A stretch of DNA of 47,713 nt, taken from positions 1 through 47,713 of the forward strand of contig DAOTYH010000071.1 in assembly GCA_034435015.1 (NCBI GenBank). The letters are read 5' to 3'. The DNA is from DAOTYH01 sp034435015 (GTDB lineage Bacteria; Chloroflexota; Anaerolineae; Aggregatilineales; UBA3940). Of the stretch, positions 33,230 to 41,874 are shown piece after piece. Position numbers and translations under genes: made by a program. How positions within the stretch are numbered: the first letter of the stretch is position 1; the number at the start of each line of letters is the position of its first letter. Below the pieces are notes generated by a model. It saw only the letters and a program-made list of their open reading frames with translations, was not told where the DNA came from and did not search any database.

Positions 33230-35541
33230 TCACCGCCGGCGCACTGGCTGTTGTATATGTGATAATGTTTGTTGTGGCCGCCCGGCGGCGCACGCGGCGC
33301 GATCCGGCGGAGGGCTGGCTGTTGGTCTATTGCGGTTATTCAGCCCTTCTTATGGCACTGCATGCGGTGATCTTAAGCCGTCAGGTTGCGTTCCCCCCTT
33401 TCCTGACTGCCCAAACATGGGTTTCAGTTGGATTTGCGATCAGCATTATCTTGGCCGGTCTGCTGACATTGGCCTATCTGGCCTACAAACGCGGTCTGAC
33501 CGTGCTGGCGATCTTCGGCCTGGCGTGGCTGGCGGGGGCGCTGACTGCTACTTATGTCCATTCTACCCCGCTTCTGGCGGGCCAGCCTTGGCTACCGGCT
33601 AGGTTTCAGGAGGTCCTGACTCTAGGGATTGAGATTCTCACGCTAGGGTGGCTGCTCCAGAGCTTGGTACTTTTTTTGCTAGTCTTACGAGCCTTTCTCG
33701 TTGAGCCGCTTCCTCTATATGCCAACCGCATTCTGTTCTGGGCTGTCGTATTTCCCCTCTTGATGCTGGGCGATGCCCTGGCCGCATGGTTGATCTCTCC
33801 ATGGAGTGAGGTCGGCTATGTCCTGCGCATGGCCGGGGCAATCGGAGCGGTTTATGCTGTTACTTCACACCGCGTGCTTGACCTGCGCAGTGCGTGGCGC
33901 TGGATAGTCTCTCGCTCGATCCTGACATTGGCCACAACTGCACTGGTCGGCGGCGGTATAGTGGCTGTTCTGTATATTCAGATTCCCGGCCTGCGTCCTG
34001 CCGACCGCTGGATAAGCATTCTCATCGCGGCGCTGTTAGTAGCTATTCTGATCCAGCCAGTGCGCAGGCTGTTCCAGTGGCTGTTGCGTGGCCTGATCGT
34101 CCGTGATGTCACTGACCCCGCTGAGGCTGTGAGGTTATACAGCCAGCGCATCAGCGGCGTCATTGACCTGCGTGAGCTGGCTGATGTGGCCATTAAGACG
34201 ATCAATGAATTGCTGACGACCCGCCGCGGTTGCCTGATTCTGATCACACACGAAGCTGATCAGGTTTCGCTTGAACGAATCGGCGAAGACAAAGGCTCAA
34301 GTGCTGGTCGGGGTGTTCTCTCGCTTGAAAGCCCGATCTACAAGCATTTCCAGTCAACCAGACGCCCATTGCTTCAGTACGACATTGACTACCACAAAGA
34401 CTATCTGGGTGCAGCCAGCTCCGAGCGCCGTTATTTTGCCTCACTGGAGATGGATGTATATGCTCCCATCATACGGGACGACAATCTAATTGGTCTGTTA
34501 GCGCTGGGGCCGAAGGCGAATGATGATCCCTTCCGCTCTTCTGAGATGGACCTGCTCTCGGCGCTTGCCAATCAGACTGTGGTTGCACTGGAGAATGCCC
34601 GGTTGGTGAACGGCCTGCGGGCTTTGAATCAGGAGATCACATCCCTTAACGAGGACCTGCGGGCCAGCAACGAACGGCTGGAGCGACTCGACAAGGTCAA
34701 AACAGATTTTATTGCTATCGCCTCCCATGAACTCCGCACCCCCCTGACACAGATACAGGGCTATTCCGATCTGCTGGGGGAGATGGCCGCCCGTAACATG
34801 CTTGATCCTCAAGAGACAGCGGACATCACTCGTAGCCTGACCAGAGCTACCCAGCGCATGGCTGATGTGATCACCTCCATGCTGGATGTATCACAGATTG
34901 ACGTGGACAGCATGGACCTTAACTTTATAGAGACTCCTATTGCCAACGTGTTGAAACTGGCAGTGGAACCTTACGCCAGCGCTATCCACGAACGTAACCT
35001 GACACTGGTTGCGCGTGGGTTGCGCAATCTCCCCCCCATATACGCTGATTACAAGCGTTTGGTGCAGGCCTTTCAGAACTTAATTACGAATGCCATTAAG
35101 TTCACCCCCGATGGCGGGAAGATTGATGTCAGCGGGGAAATCTTCGAAAAAGATAGGGAAGGCCAGCCTACCAGTGTCCGTATTATTGTTGCTGACACAG
35201 GCATTGGCGTTGATCCTGCCCACCATGAATTGATCTTCGAAAAGTTCTTCCGGGTAGGGCCTACATCTCTGCACTCTACGGGACAGACTAAGTTCAAGGG
35301 TGCCGGCCCCGGACTAGGCTTGTCTATTACCAAAGGGATCATTGAGGGGCATGGCGGGCGTATCTGGGTTGAGAGCGAAGGGTACGACGAAGAGAGAATG
35401 CCTGGCAGTGCCTTCCATGTTGTGTTGCCCGTCCGACCGCCTGCTATGGACGCCCGCAAGCGGATGAGCCAACTTCAAGAGGAGGCTGAAGCGGCCAAAC
35501 ACGAGACGATCATATCCCGGCCCGGCTCATTCGAGAAGTAG
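33226..35541 (+). CDS. membrane-bound sensor histidine kinase with GAF domain
   Basis: 771 residues. Seven or eight N-terminal transmembrane helices (to about 280) form a 7TM-like sensor region. A GAF domain follows (about 310-460), a short coiled coil, HisKA with phospho-acceptor His501 (HELRTPL), and HATPase_c with N box NLITNAIKF, G1 DTGIGVD and G2 GPGLGLSITKG. All catalytic motifs are intact. ATG 33226 overlaps the gyrA stop by 4 bases, so it is translationally coupled to gyrA. The cognate regulator is not adjacent; receiver proteins at 6016, 41875 and 42919 are candidates. Its end overlaps the convergent murI gene by 15 bases. Confidence 0.92.
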   Translation: MITAGALAVVYVIMFVVAARRRTRRDPAEGWLLVYCGYSALLMALHAVILSRQVAFPPFLTAQTWVSVGFAISIILAGLLTLAYLAYKRGLTVLAIFGLAWLAGALTATYVHSTPLLAGQPWLPARFQEVLTLGIEILTLGWLLQSLVLFLLVLRAFLVEPLPLYANRILFWAVVFPLLMLGDALAAWLISPWSEVGYVLRMAGAIGAVYAVTSHRVLDLRSAWRWIVSRSILTLATTALVGGGIVAVLYIQIPGLRPADRWISILIAALLVAILIQPVRRLFQWLLRGLIVRDVTDPAEAVRLYSQRISGVIDLRELADVAIKTINELLTTRRGCLILITHEADQVSLERIGEDKGSSAGRGVLSLESPIYKHFQSTRRPLLQYDIDYHKDYLGAASSERRYFASLEMDVYAPIIRDDNLIGLLALGPKANDDPFRSSEMDLLSALANQTVVALENARLVNGLRALNQEITSLNEDLRASNERLERLDKVKTDFIAIASHELRTPLTQIQGYSDLLGEMAARNMLDPQETADITRSLTRATQRMADVITSMLDVSQIDVDSMDLNFIETPIANVLKLAVEPYASAIHERNLTLVARGLRNLPPIYADYKRLVQAFQNLITNAIKFTPDGGKIDVSGEIFEKDREGQPTSVRIIVADTGIGVDPAHHELIFEKFFRVGPTSLHSTGQTKFKGAGPGLGLSITKGIIEGHGGRIWVESEGYDEERMPGSAFHVVLPVRPPAMDARKRMSQLQEEAEAAKHETIISRPGSFEK

Positions 35542-36369
35542 AAGATTTTCCTCGCCCGTCCATACCACACCGTGTACCTGATCTGGCCGGACAGGCTCCC
35601 CCATCAGCCTTTCTGCCATTGTCCTGAAGTGATGCGGATTGCCGCTTGTGAAGTAGCTGATCTGCCCGATGTGATCAGGGGCGTTCTGACACTCTCCGAT
35701 CACACGCTTGGTCTGGCGGGCAACAGCCGGGCTTGGGTCAACGACCTCAACTCCCGGCCCGACTACCTCTTGAAGTGTGGGCAGGAGGAAAGGGAAGTGG
35801 GTGCACCCCAGTACCAGTTGATCGATCCCGCCTTCCAGCAGTGGCTTCAGATATGCCTCTGCTGTGGCACGTACTGACGGCCCGTCGAGTTGACCTTCTT
35901 CAACCAGCGTCACGAAGTCCGGACAGACTTGGGTCATCACCTTGACTCCAGAGGCGAACCGATCCACTACGCTGGCAAACAATTCGCCTTGGTAGGTAGC
36001 CTTAGTTGTGATGACCCCAATCACGCCGCTACGAGTTCGTTCTGCCGCTGGTTTGACGGCTGGCTCCATCCCTACAAAGGGAACTTGTGGGAATCTTTCC
36101 CGCAGGTGATGCAGACTGGCCGCCGAAGCCGCATTGCACGCTACAACGATTACCTTGGCCTGTCTGGCGAGCAGGAAGCGGGTGATTCCCCGTGCAAACC
36201 CCCGAATCTCTTCCAGCGGGCGGGGACCGTAGGGGACATGGCCTTGGTCGGCAAAGTACAGCACATCCTCATGGGGAAGCTGATGACGCACTTCGCGCAA
36301 GATAGACAGGCCGCCAAGTCCTGAGTCGAGCATGCCAATAGGGCGTGTATCTGTCTGGGTGTCTTCCAT
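35527..36369 (-). CDS. murI: glutamate racemase
   Basis: 280 residues. LDSGLGGLS (substrate loop), YFADQGHVPYG, catalytic Cys in VVACNAASAA and second catalytic Cys in LGCTHFPFL are all present. It converts L- to D-glutamate for peptidoglycan in the cytoplasm, implying a murein wall. The ATG at 36369 has GAAGG directly adjacent, so the exact start is uncertain; Met13 (MLDSGLGG) is an alternative. Confidence 0.94.
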   Translation of the reverse strand: MEDTQTDTRPIGMLDSGLGGLSILREVRHQLPHEDVLYFADQGHVPYGPRPLEEIRGFARGITRFLLARQAKVIVVACNAASAASLHHLRERFPQVPFVGMEPAVKPAAERTRSGVIGVITTKATYQGELFASVVDRFASGVKVMTQVCPDFVTLVEEGQLDGPSVRATAEAYLKPLLEGGIDQLVLGCTHFPFLLPTLQEVVGPGVEVVDPSPAVARQTKRVIGECQNAPDHIGQISYFTSGNPHHFRTMAERLMGEPVRPDQVHGVVWTGEENLLLLE

Positions 36370-36421
36370 CCTTCAAGCCCCCGCAAGCTTGGAAAGATAG
36401 AGGCGAAAGAGGTCCTTGACA

Positions 36422-36443
36422 GCTCCGAGGTGCTGATCGGAGC
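36422..36443. terminator. 7-bp hairpin after the peptidase C26 gene
   Basis: GCTCCGA (36422-36428) pairs with TCGGAGC (36437-36443), 8-base loop, located between the peptidase C26 stop and murI on the minus strand. No T run, so it may separate the two transcripts only weakly. Confidence 0.4.
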
Positions 36444-36450
36444 CTTGTGT

Positions 36451-37182
36451 TTACCCCTTTGCCGCGTTGATCAGCGACTCAAACAGGCACAGCATCGGCG
36501 GATGATCGTCCACCAATGCTTCTGGGTGCCATTGTACTCCGATCACGAATCGCCGGTCAGGCAGCTCGACTCCTTCAACAATGCCGTCGTCGGCACGGGC
36601 CGCCACGTGTAAAGAGGGTGCTATCTGCCCCAGCCCCTGATGGTGCAGGCTGTTCACGCTGAGCCGCTCTCTGCTGATGCCCAATGCTCTGTACAGCTTG
36701 CTATCCTGTGTTACAGTGACATCATGCACCAAACGGGAGAACCATTCGTCAGACAGGTTGGCATGAGTGAGGGCCCCTTTTACCTCGTCCGGTATGTGCT
36801 GGATCAAGGTGCCGCCCAACGCCACGTTTAACACCTGAATACCCCGGCAGATTGCCAGCAGGGGTTTGTCATCCTCGACAGCCCACCGCGTCATCTGAAA
36901 TTCGGCTTCGTCGCGGGCTGGATCAACACCGTAAACATGGACCGAAGGTGTATCCCCATAGCCTGCCGGGTCTATATCACCCCCGCCTGAAATCACAATT
37001 CCGTCCAGCCGCTCGTAGATGTGGCGCAGGGTGCCCCTGCTGATCCCTGTGGGAATGATAATGGGTGCCCCGCCCGCCTTCTCCACGGCGTGGGTGTAGG
37101 TTGGCCTGAGTGCCACAAAGACAGCACCCGTGTCAGGAGCCTGACGGGTACCTGTGGCGATGCCAATAAGCGGCCTGATCAT
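36451..37182 (-). CDS. gamma-glutamyl-gamma-aminobutyrate hydrolase family (peptidase C26, PuuD-like)
   Basis: 243 residues with the class I glutamine-amidotransferase fold. The nucleophile Cys is in LLAICRGIQVLN, the catalytic His and Glu in VQWHPEAL, and ISGGGDIDPAGYG is the oxyanion-side loop of the family. Members hydrolyse gamma-glutamyl amides (PuuD in putrescine use) or other amides. No polyamine genes are nearby, so the substrate is unknown. It lies 23 bases after rplS and probably shares its transcript. Confidence 0.88.
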   Translation of the reverse strand: MIRPLIGIATGTRQAPDTGAVFVALRPTYTHAVEKAGGAPIIIPTGISRGTLRHIYERLDGIVISGGGDIDPAGYGDTPSVHVYGVDPARDEAEFQMTRWAVEDDKPLLAICRGIQVLNVALGGTLIQHIPDEVKGALTHANLSDEWFSRLVHDVTVTQDSKLYRALGISRERLSVNSLHHQGLGQIAPSLHVAARADDGIVEGVELPDRRFVIGVQWHPEALVDDHPPMLCLFESLINAAKG

Positions 37183-37205
37183 GGCTCTGAATGCCGAGAA
37201 ACTAG

Positions 37206-37553
37206 CTAACCTTCACGTTTCTCTTTCAGCATTGCCCTGCGGCCTGTTCGTCCACGCAGGTAGTAGAGCTGGGCACGCCGGACGTGTGCATGGCGTGTGA
37301 CCTCTACTTTTTCAATGAAGGGGGAGCGCAGTAGGAAGGTGCGCTCAACACCAATGCCGTGTGAGGCGATACGCCGTACTGTCACATTAGCTTCATTGCC
37401 GCTCTTGCGCAGGCGGATTACTGTGCCGGGGAAGACCTGGATGCGCTCGCGGTCCCCTTCTACAATCCGAAAATGGACCTTCACACTGTCTCCCGGCCTC
37501 AACTCAGGGATATTGGGATTTTTGGCCGCTTCCAAAGATTTGAGTAGATCCAT
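37206..37553 (-). CDS. rplS: ribosomal protein L19
   Basis: 115 residues from ATG 37553; a TTG at 37559 in frame would add two residues. PGDSVKVHFRIVEGDRERIQVFPGTVIR, NVTVRRIASHGIGVERTFLLRSP and VRRAQLYYLRGRTGRRAML are core L19 sequence. It binds the 30S-50S interface of the large subunit. A good promoter lies 168 bases upstream and the leader contains two hairpins (separate entries). Confidence 0.97.
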   Translation of the reverse strand: MDLLKSLEAAKNPNIPELRPGDSVKVHFRIVEGDRERIQVFPGTVIRLRKSGNEANVTVRRIASHGIGVERTFLLRSPFIEKVEVTRHAHVRRAQLYYLRGRTGRRAMLKEKREG

Positions 37554-37567
37554 AGCCAAACCAGCGC

Positions 37568-37594
37568 CATCTCAGCCTCAAAGCAACTGAGATG
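37568..37594 (-). promoter_or_regulatory. hairpin just upstream of rplS start (candidate leader element)
   Basis: CATCTCAG pairs with CTGAGATG (37568-37575 with 37587-37594, 11-base loop), ending 14 bases before the rplS ATG on the minus strand. Hairpins close to ribosomal-protein start codons are often autoregulatory, but the structure is not a known L19 leader to my eye. Confidence 0.45.
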
Positions 37595-37686
37595 ATGCGC
37601 TTGCCTCCTCTCTGTGTTCTTCTGAAATGCCTGCGCCCTGCCGTGCCTATGGGTCGGGCGGGAGGCATGGAGCATATCTTGCAGGT

Positions 37687-37706
37687 ACAAAAACGCCAGA
37701 CTGGCT
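37687..37706 (-). terminator. early hairpin with five T's in the rplS leader
   Basis: On the minus strand, GCCAG-CCAGT-CTGGC is followed by GTTTTTG, beginning about 8-10 bases into the predicted transcript. It resembles a short intrinsic terminator or attenuator in the rplS leader. The 5-bp stem is marginal. Confidence 0.35.
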
Positions 37707-37720
37707 GGCAACGAGGTGAG

Positions 37721-37750
37721 ATTATACCGCCTGCCGGATAGCGTGGTCAA
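37721..37750 (-). promoter_or_regulatory. sigma-70-type promoter for rplS
   Basis: On the minus strand TTGACC (37750-37745), an 18-base spacer and TATAAT (37726-37721). Transcription would begin near 37714, leaving about 160 leader bases before the rplS ATG. Confidence 0.75.
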
Positions 37751-37818
37751 ATTGACATGGCGTTTTTGTGCGGATATATGACCCCGCAGGCACATCTGCG
37801 CGGAGGCGCTACGGATGT

Positions 37819-37847
37819 TTGCAAATCTGATTTGGGCATATTATAGT
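37819..37847 (+). promoter_or_regulatory. sigma-70-type promoter for glmU
   Basis: TTGCAA (37819-37824), 17-base spacer, TATAGT (37842-37847), about 125 bases upstream of the glmU GTG. Consensus-like in both boxes and spacing. Confidence 0.6.
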
Positions 37848-37972
37848 TCTGAGCACTTTGAAGATAGGGTATGTGAAAAAGGCGTGGCCTCAGCTCTGTA
37901 CGTGGGAACATCGGAAAACTCCCCATTTTACCACTTGCGTTCGCTCAAACTGTCTTACACTGGGAGGAGTCT

Positions 37973-39337
37973 GTGTCGCTGGATGTTGTAATCCTCGCCG
38001 CTGGGCAGGGGACCCGCATGAAATCGCGTTTACCTAAGGTATTACATCCGCTTGGTGGACAGCCCCTCATCCTATATAGTGTTCGGGCGGCGGCCTCAAT
38101 CAGTGAAGCTCCGCCGGTGCTAGTGATCGGTCACGGGGCAGATGAAGTTTCGGCTGTGGTTGGTGATGCGGCCCGTTATGTGATTCAGGCCGAACAGCTT
38201 GGCACGGGTCATGCTGTTGCTCAGGCGCGCGGAATGCTTCAGGAACGCAGTCAGCACGTGCTTGTCATGTATGCTGATATGCCCCTTCTACGTGAGGAGA
38301 CACTGCGGACGCTCTATGAGGAGCACAAGAATCACGGCTGGCCTGTCAGTATGCTGACCGTATTAACCGATAGGCCAAGGGGCTTTGGCCGGATTATCAG
38401 GGATGCAGGGGGAAGAGTTCAGGCTATTGTTGAGGAAGCGCATGCTTCACCAGAACAGCTCGCCATCCGTGAGGTAAACCCTGGTGTATACTGCTTCGAG
38501 GCGGGCTGGCTGTGGGATCACATTGATCAACTCCCTCTTAGCCCTAAGGGGGAGTATTACCTCACTGACCTGATCGAGATGGCTGTGCGCGAGGGAAAGG
38601 AAATCCACACCCTGACCGTCAGTGACCCCGATGAGACGCTGGGGATCAATACGCGTGTCCATCTGGCTGAGGCGGAAGCCGCCCTGCGCAGACGCATCAA
38701 TGAGGCGTTGATGCTCTCCGGTGTAACCATCGTTGATCCCGACAGCACCTATATTCACCCGACGGTTGTGGTGGATCAGGATACAACGATCCTGCCGAAT
38801 ACTTGCCTGTGGGGGAAAACTACCATCGGGCAGAGATGCATCATTGGGCCAAACACAATCATCGAAGATTCAACGATAGGAGATCGTTGTAAGATCATCT
38901 CTTCAGTCCTTGAGGGAGCTGTTCTGGAGGACGGCGTTGACGTAGGCCCGTTTGGACATCTGCGGAAGGGCGCCTATTTAGAGAGCGGCGTCCATATGGG
39001 CAACTTCGGTGAAGTCAAGAACAGCCGCCTGCGCCGGGGCGTCAAGATGGGGCACTTTAGCTACATAGGCGATGCGGATGTCGGCGAGAACACCAACATA
39101 GGCGCAGGGACAGTCACCTGTAACTTTGACGGAGTCAGGAAAAACAAAACGGTGATTGGCAGGAATGTGTTCATTGGCAGTGATACGATGCTGGTAGCAC
39201 CGGTTACAATAGGAGAGAATGCCCATACAGGTGCAGGCTCAGTTGTGACCCGTGATGTTCCGGCAGGGACTCTGGTTTATGGTGTGCCTGCCCGCCCCCA
39301 TCTGCCATCCAAGCCGGGAAGCAAAGAGGAGGAATGA
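37973..39337 (+). CDS. glmU: bifunctional N-acetylglucosamine-1-phosphate uridyltransferase / glucosamine-1-phosphate acetyltransferase
   Basis: 454 residues from GTG 37973 (GGGAGGAG upstream). The N-terminal nucleotidyltransferase has LAAGQGTRMKSRLPKVLHPL and YADMPLL, with metal-binding Asp and EVNPGVYCFE. The C-terminal left-handed beta-helix acetyltransferase includes GKTTIGQRCIIGPN, HMGNFGEVKN, GHFSYIGDADVGENTNIGAG, CNFDGVRKNKTVIG and GVPAR, with the catalytic His before FSYIGDA. It makes UDP-GlcNAc, consistent with the murI finding. A CorC-type gene follows 6 bases later, so this is probably the first gene of an operon with cdd and recO. Confidence 0.96.
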   Translation: MSLDVVILAAGQGTRMKSRLPKVLHPLGGQPLILYSVRAAASISEAPPVLVIGHGADEVSAVVGDAARYVIQAEQLGTGHAVAQARGMLQERSQHVLVMYADMPLLREETLRTLYEEHKNHGWPVSMLTVLTDRPRGFGRIIRDAGGRVQAIVEEAHASPEQLAIREVNPGVYCFEAGWLWDHIDQLPLSPKGEYYLTDLIEMAVREGKEIHTLTVSDPDETLGINTRVHLAEAEAALRRRINEALMLSGVTIVDPDSTYIHPTVVVDQDTTILPNTCLWGKTTIGQRCIIGPNTIIEDSTIGDRCKIISSVLEGAVLEDGVDVGPFGHLRKGAYLESGVHMGNFGEVKNSRLRRGVKMGHFSYIGDADVGENTNIGAGTVTCNFDGVRKNKTVIGRNVFIGSDTMLVAPVTIGENAHTGAGSVVTRDVPAGTLVYGVPARPHLPSKPGSKEEE

Positions 39338-39343
39338 TCTTCT

Positions 39344-40678
39344 GTGGCCCCAGCTTTACCGGGACTGATCGGCCTGTTTGTCTTGCTTCTGCTTAGTGCT
39401 TACTTTTCGGCGGCGCAGGCCGCGCTGACTAATGCCCGCCGCCCTATCCTGCGTGAACAGGCAGAACGCGGAAACAAGCGTGCGCGGCTGGCCGCACAAA
39501 TAGCCGAAGACTCTAGCCGCGTGCTAAACACATTTCGGTTGGCCAGCGTACTGTCTTATTTCCTGATTGCCGGTCTGATCGCCATGTTTCTGTTGCCGCA
39601 CGTGGTAGTATGGCTGTCAGAACATCTTCCTGCTGTTGCCTCTGCAAGCGATCTGATTGTTTATCTCATTGCCATACCGCTGGCGGGGATGCTCGCTTTT
39701 CTGCTGGTTGACCTGCTACCCCATACGCTGGTACACCGGCAACCAGAGGGGTGGGCCTTAGCGCTTGTCCCTTTCATCCGGTTCACCATGGCCTTGCTCT
39801 CTCCGTTAGTTGTGCTTGCGGCCTTTGTTCGAAGACAGATCGCTGTGCCGCTGGGGGATGCGGAAAGCGGCCAAATTACAGAAGAGGAGATCATGACTCT
39901 GGTTGACGCTGGAGAAGAGGAAGGGACAATCGAGCTGGAGGAGAAGGAGATGATCTACTCCATTTTCCAGCTCGACGAGACTCTGGCCCGTGAGATCATG
40001 ATCCCGCGCATTGACATTGTGGCCTTCGATATAGATACACCGCTTGAAGAAGCCCGTGAGGTCATCATACGGGCTGGTCATTCGCGTGTGCCGGTCTTTG
40101 AAGGCTCATTGGATCACATCAAGGGGCTGTTATATGCCAAGGACCTGCTCAAAGTGTGGCATGAGGGCAAACAATCCCTTGATCTCAACTCATTGCTCCG
40201 GCCAGCTCTGTTTGTGCCGGAGTCGAAGCGCGTCTCTGATCTGTTGCGTGAGTTGCAGAGTGCCAAAGTCCACATGGCAATCGTGATTGACGAATACGGC
40301 GGTACTGCCGGGCTGGTGACCATCGAGGATATTGTCGAGGAGATCGTCGGCGAGATTCTGGATGAATATGACGAGGCAGAGGAAGCTCCCTATCAGGCAG
40401 TTGGCCCTGATGAGTACATCTTTGATGCAAGAGTCAGTCTCGATGATATTAACCACTTAATGGATGCAGAGCTTTCCGATGAACTGGGCGATACACTGGC
40501 TGGATTCATTTACGGCCAGCTTGGTAAAGTACCGGCTCCGGGAGAGATTGTCGAAACAGATTGCCTTCATATCGAGGTTCTCAGCGTGGATAACCGGCGT
40601 ATCCGCAAGGTGCGTGTCAAGCGTATTCCGCGCTCTTCAGCGGATGGCGGAGTCAATGTCATCAACACACCCCATTGA
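39344..40678 (+). CDS. CNNM/CBS/CorC-domain membrane protein (hemolysin C/TlyC-like)
   Basis: 444 residues from GTG 39344. N-terminal DUF21 (CNNM) region with about four membrane segments (ALPGLIGLFVLLLLSAYFSA, VLSYFLIAGLIAMFLL and others), then two CBS domains (from about 200: TLAREIMIPRIDIVAFDIDTP ... SKRVSDLLRELQSAKVHMAIVIDEYGGTAGLVTIEDIVEEIVGEI) and a C-terminal CorC/HlyC transporter-associated domain. The family is linked to Mg2+/Co2+ efflux or resistance. The last 23 bases overlap the cdd gene. Confidence 0.92.
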   Translation: MAPALPGLIGLFVLLLLSAYFSAAQAALTNARRPILREQAERGNKRARLAAQIAEDSSRVLNTFRLASVLSYFLIAGLIAMFLLPHVVVWLSEHLPAVASASDLIVYLIAIPLAGMLAFLLVDLLPHTLVHRQPEGWALALVPFIRFTMALLSPLVVLAAFVRRQIAVPLGDAESGQITEEEIMTLVDAGEEEGTIELEEKEMIYSIFQLDETLAREIMIPRIDIVAFDIDTPLEEAREVIIRAGHSRVPVFEGSLDHIKGLLYAKDLLKVWHEGKQSLDLNSLLRPALFVPESKRVSDLLRELQSAKVHMAIVIDEYGGTAGLVTIEDIVEEIVGEILDEYDEAEEAPYQAVGPDEYIFDARVSLDDINHLMDAELSDELGDTLAGFIYGQLGKVPAPGEIVETDCLHIEVLSVDNRRIRKVRVKRIPRSSADGGVNVINTPH

Positions 40679-41060
40679 TCGTACAGCGCTTGTGCAGGCC
40701 GCGCTCAAGGCTCGTGAGCAGGCTTACGCTCCTTATTCCGGTTACAAGGTTGGGGCGGCATTGCTGGCAGAAGACGGCACAATCTTCACAGGTTGCAATG
40801 TTGAGAATGCGGCCTACCCTTCGTGCATTTGTGCCGAGCGTGTTGCGATCACCAAAGCTGTCTCAGAAGGGCGGCGTAAGTTTGTCGCGATGGCCGTAGT
40901 TACGAGCAACGGGGGGACTCCGTGCGGGTCCTGCCGGCAGGTCATGAGCGAGTTTGCCCCTCATATGCTGATTATCGTTGCCGACCCCGAAAGGATCGTG
41001 GCCGAGTTCAAACTGTCTGAACTGTTGCCGCACAGCTTTGGCCCCCAGCATCTCGGTTAG
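40656..41060 (+). CDS. cdd: cytidine deaminase
   Basis: 134 residues from ATG 40656 (ATG 40644 in frame is an alternative). Zinc-site motifs CNVENAAYPSCICAERVAI (Cys and Glu of the C-A-E) and PCGSCRQ are complete, matching the short tetrameric Cys-ligand class. It deaminates cytidine/deoxycytidine in pyrimidine salvage. The start overlaps the end of the CorC gene by 23 bases, and recO begins 17 bases after the stop, so all three belong to one transcript. Confidence 0.95.
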   Translation: MSSTHPIDRTALVQAALKAREQAYAPYSGYKVGAALLAEDGTIFTGCNVENAAYPSCICAERVAITKAVSEGRRKFVAMAVVTSNGGTPCGSCRQVMSEFAPHMLIIVADPERIVAEFKLSELLPHSFGPQHLG

Positions 41061-41077
41061 TCTGTACCGGATGGAAC

Positions 41078-41863
41078 ATGCCAGCACCTGACCGTGTCTA
41101 CCGTACTGAGGCAGTCGTCCTGCATCGCCACGATCTGGGTGAGGCAGACCGTATCCTGACGCTTTACACCCCCCGCTACGGCAAAATCCGAGTGGTCGCC
41201 AAAGGGGTGCGGAAACCCTCCAGCCGGAAGGCAGGCCATGTCGAGCTGTTCATGCGTACCGAGATGATGCTGGCACGCAGTCATAGTGCGCTCGACATTG
41301 TGACGCAGGTTGAGATGAAAGATGCCTTCCTGCCTCTGCGCGAGGACCTTGTACGTGCAACCTACGCCTCACATTTTGTCGAACTGCTGGACGCCTTCAC
41401 CGAAGAAGCAGACGAGAACCAAGCTCTCTACCATCTGCTGGTCAATGGCCTCGGTTGGCTGTGTCAAACAAATGACCTACAGCGTGCGGCCCGCTATTAT
41501 GAGCTTCATCTGCTCGAACTAGTAGGCTATCGCCCTCAGTTGTTTGAGTGCGTGCTCTGTGGGGAAACAATCCGCCCTCGTCCCCAGTTTTACAGCATTG
41601 TGGATGGTGGTGTGCTCTGCCCCTCCTGTGGACAGCAATCCCCGCGGGCTAGGCCTGTCTCGTTGAATGCACTGAAATTACTGCGCTACATGCAGACACG
41701 CCCTTTTGAGGCTGTCGAGAGGATCAGGCTGACACCGGCACTGCGGGTTGAGACAGAGAATCTACTCCATGCCACGCTGGTATATCACTTGGAGCGGCAA
41801 CTCAAGTCAGTGGCGTTCCTTCAGAGGTTGCGCCGCGAGAATCAATCTGGTCAGGCTGGCTGA
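41078..41863 (+). CDS. recO: DNA repair protein RecO
   Basis: 261 residues. OB-fold N-terminus (YRTEAVVLHRHDLGEADRILTLYT, RVVAKGVRKP), helical middle, and a zinc motif CVLCG ... LCPSCG near 158-185. It loads RecA onto gapped DNA with RecR/RecF. It ends the glmU-CorC-cdd-recO cluster, 11 bases before the convergent receiver gene's stop. Confidence 0.94.
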   Translation: MPAPDRVYRTEAVVLHRHDLGEADRILTLYTPRYGKIRVVAKGVRKPSSRKAGHVELFMRTEMMLARSHSALDIVTQVEMKDAFLPLREDLVRATYASHFVELLDAFTEEADENQALYHLLVNGLGWLCQTNDLQRAARYYELHLLELVGYRPQLFECVLCGETIRPRPQFYSIVDGGVLCPSCGQQSPRARPVSLNALKLLRYMQTRPFEAVERIRLTPALRVETENLLHATLVYHLERQLKSVAFLQRLRRENQSGQAG

Positions 41864-41874
41864 AGGCCAAGCGA

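Larger units (their letters stand above)
37560..37972. other. 413-base divergent regulatory region, rplS/glmU
   Basis: No gene is supported here. It carries back-to-back promoters for rplS (leftward) and glmU (rightward), and the rplS leader of about 160 bases with two hairpins. The rest shows nothing further. Confidence 0.7.
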
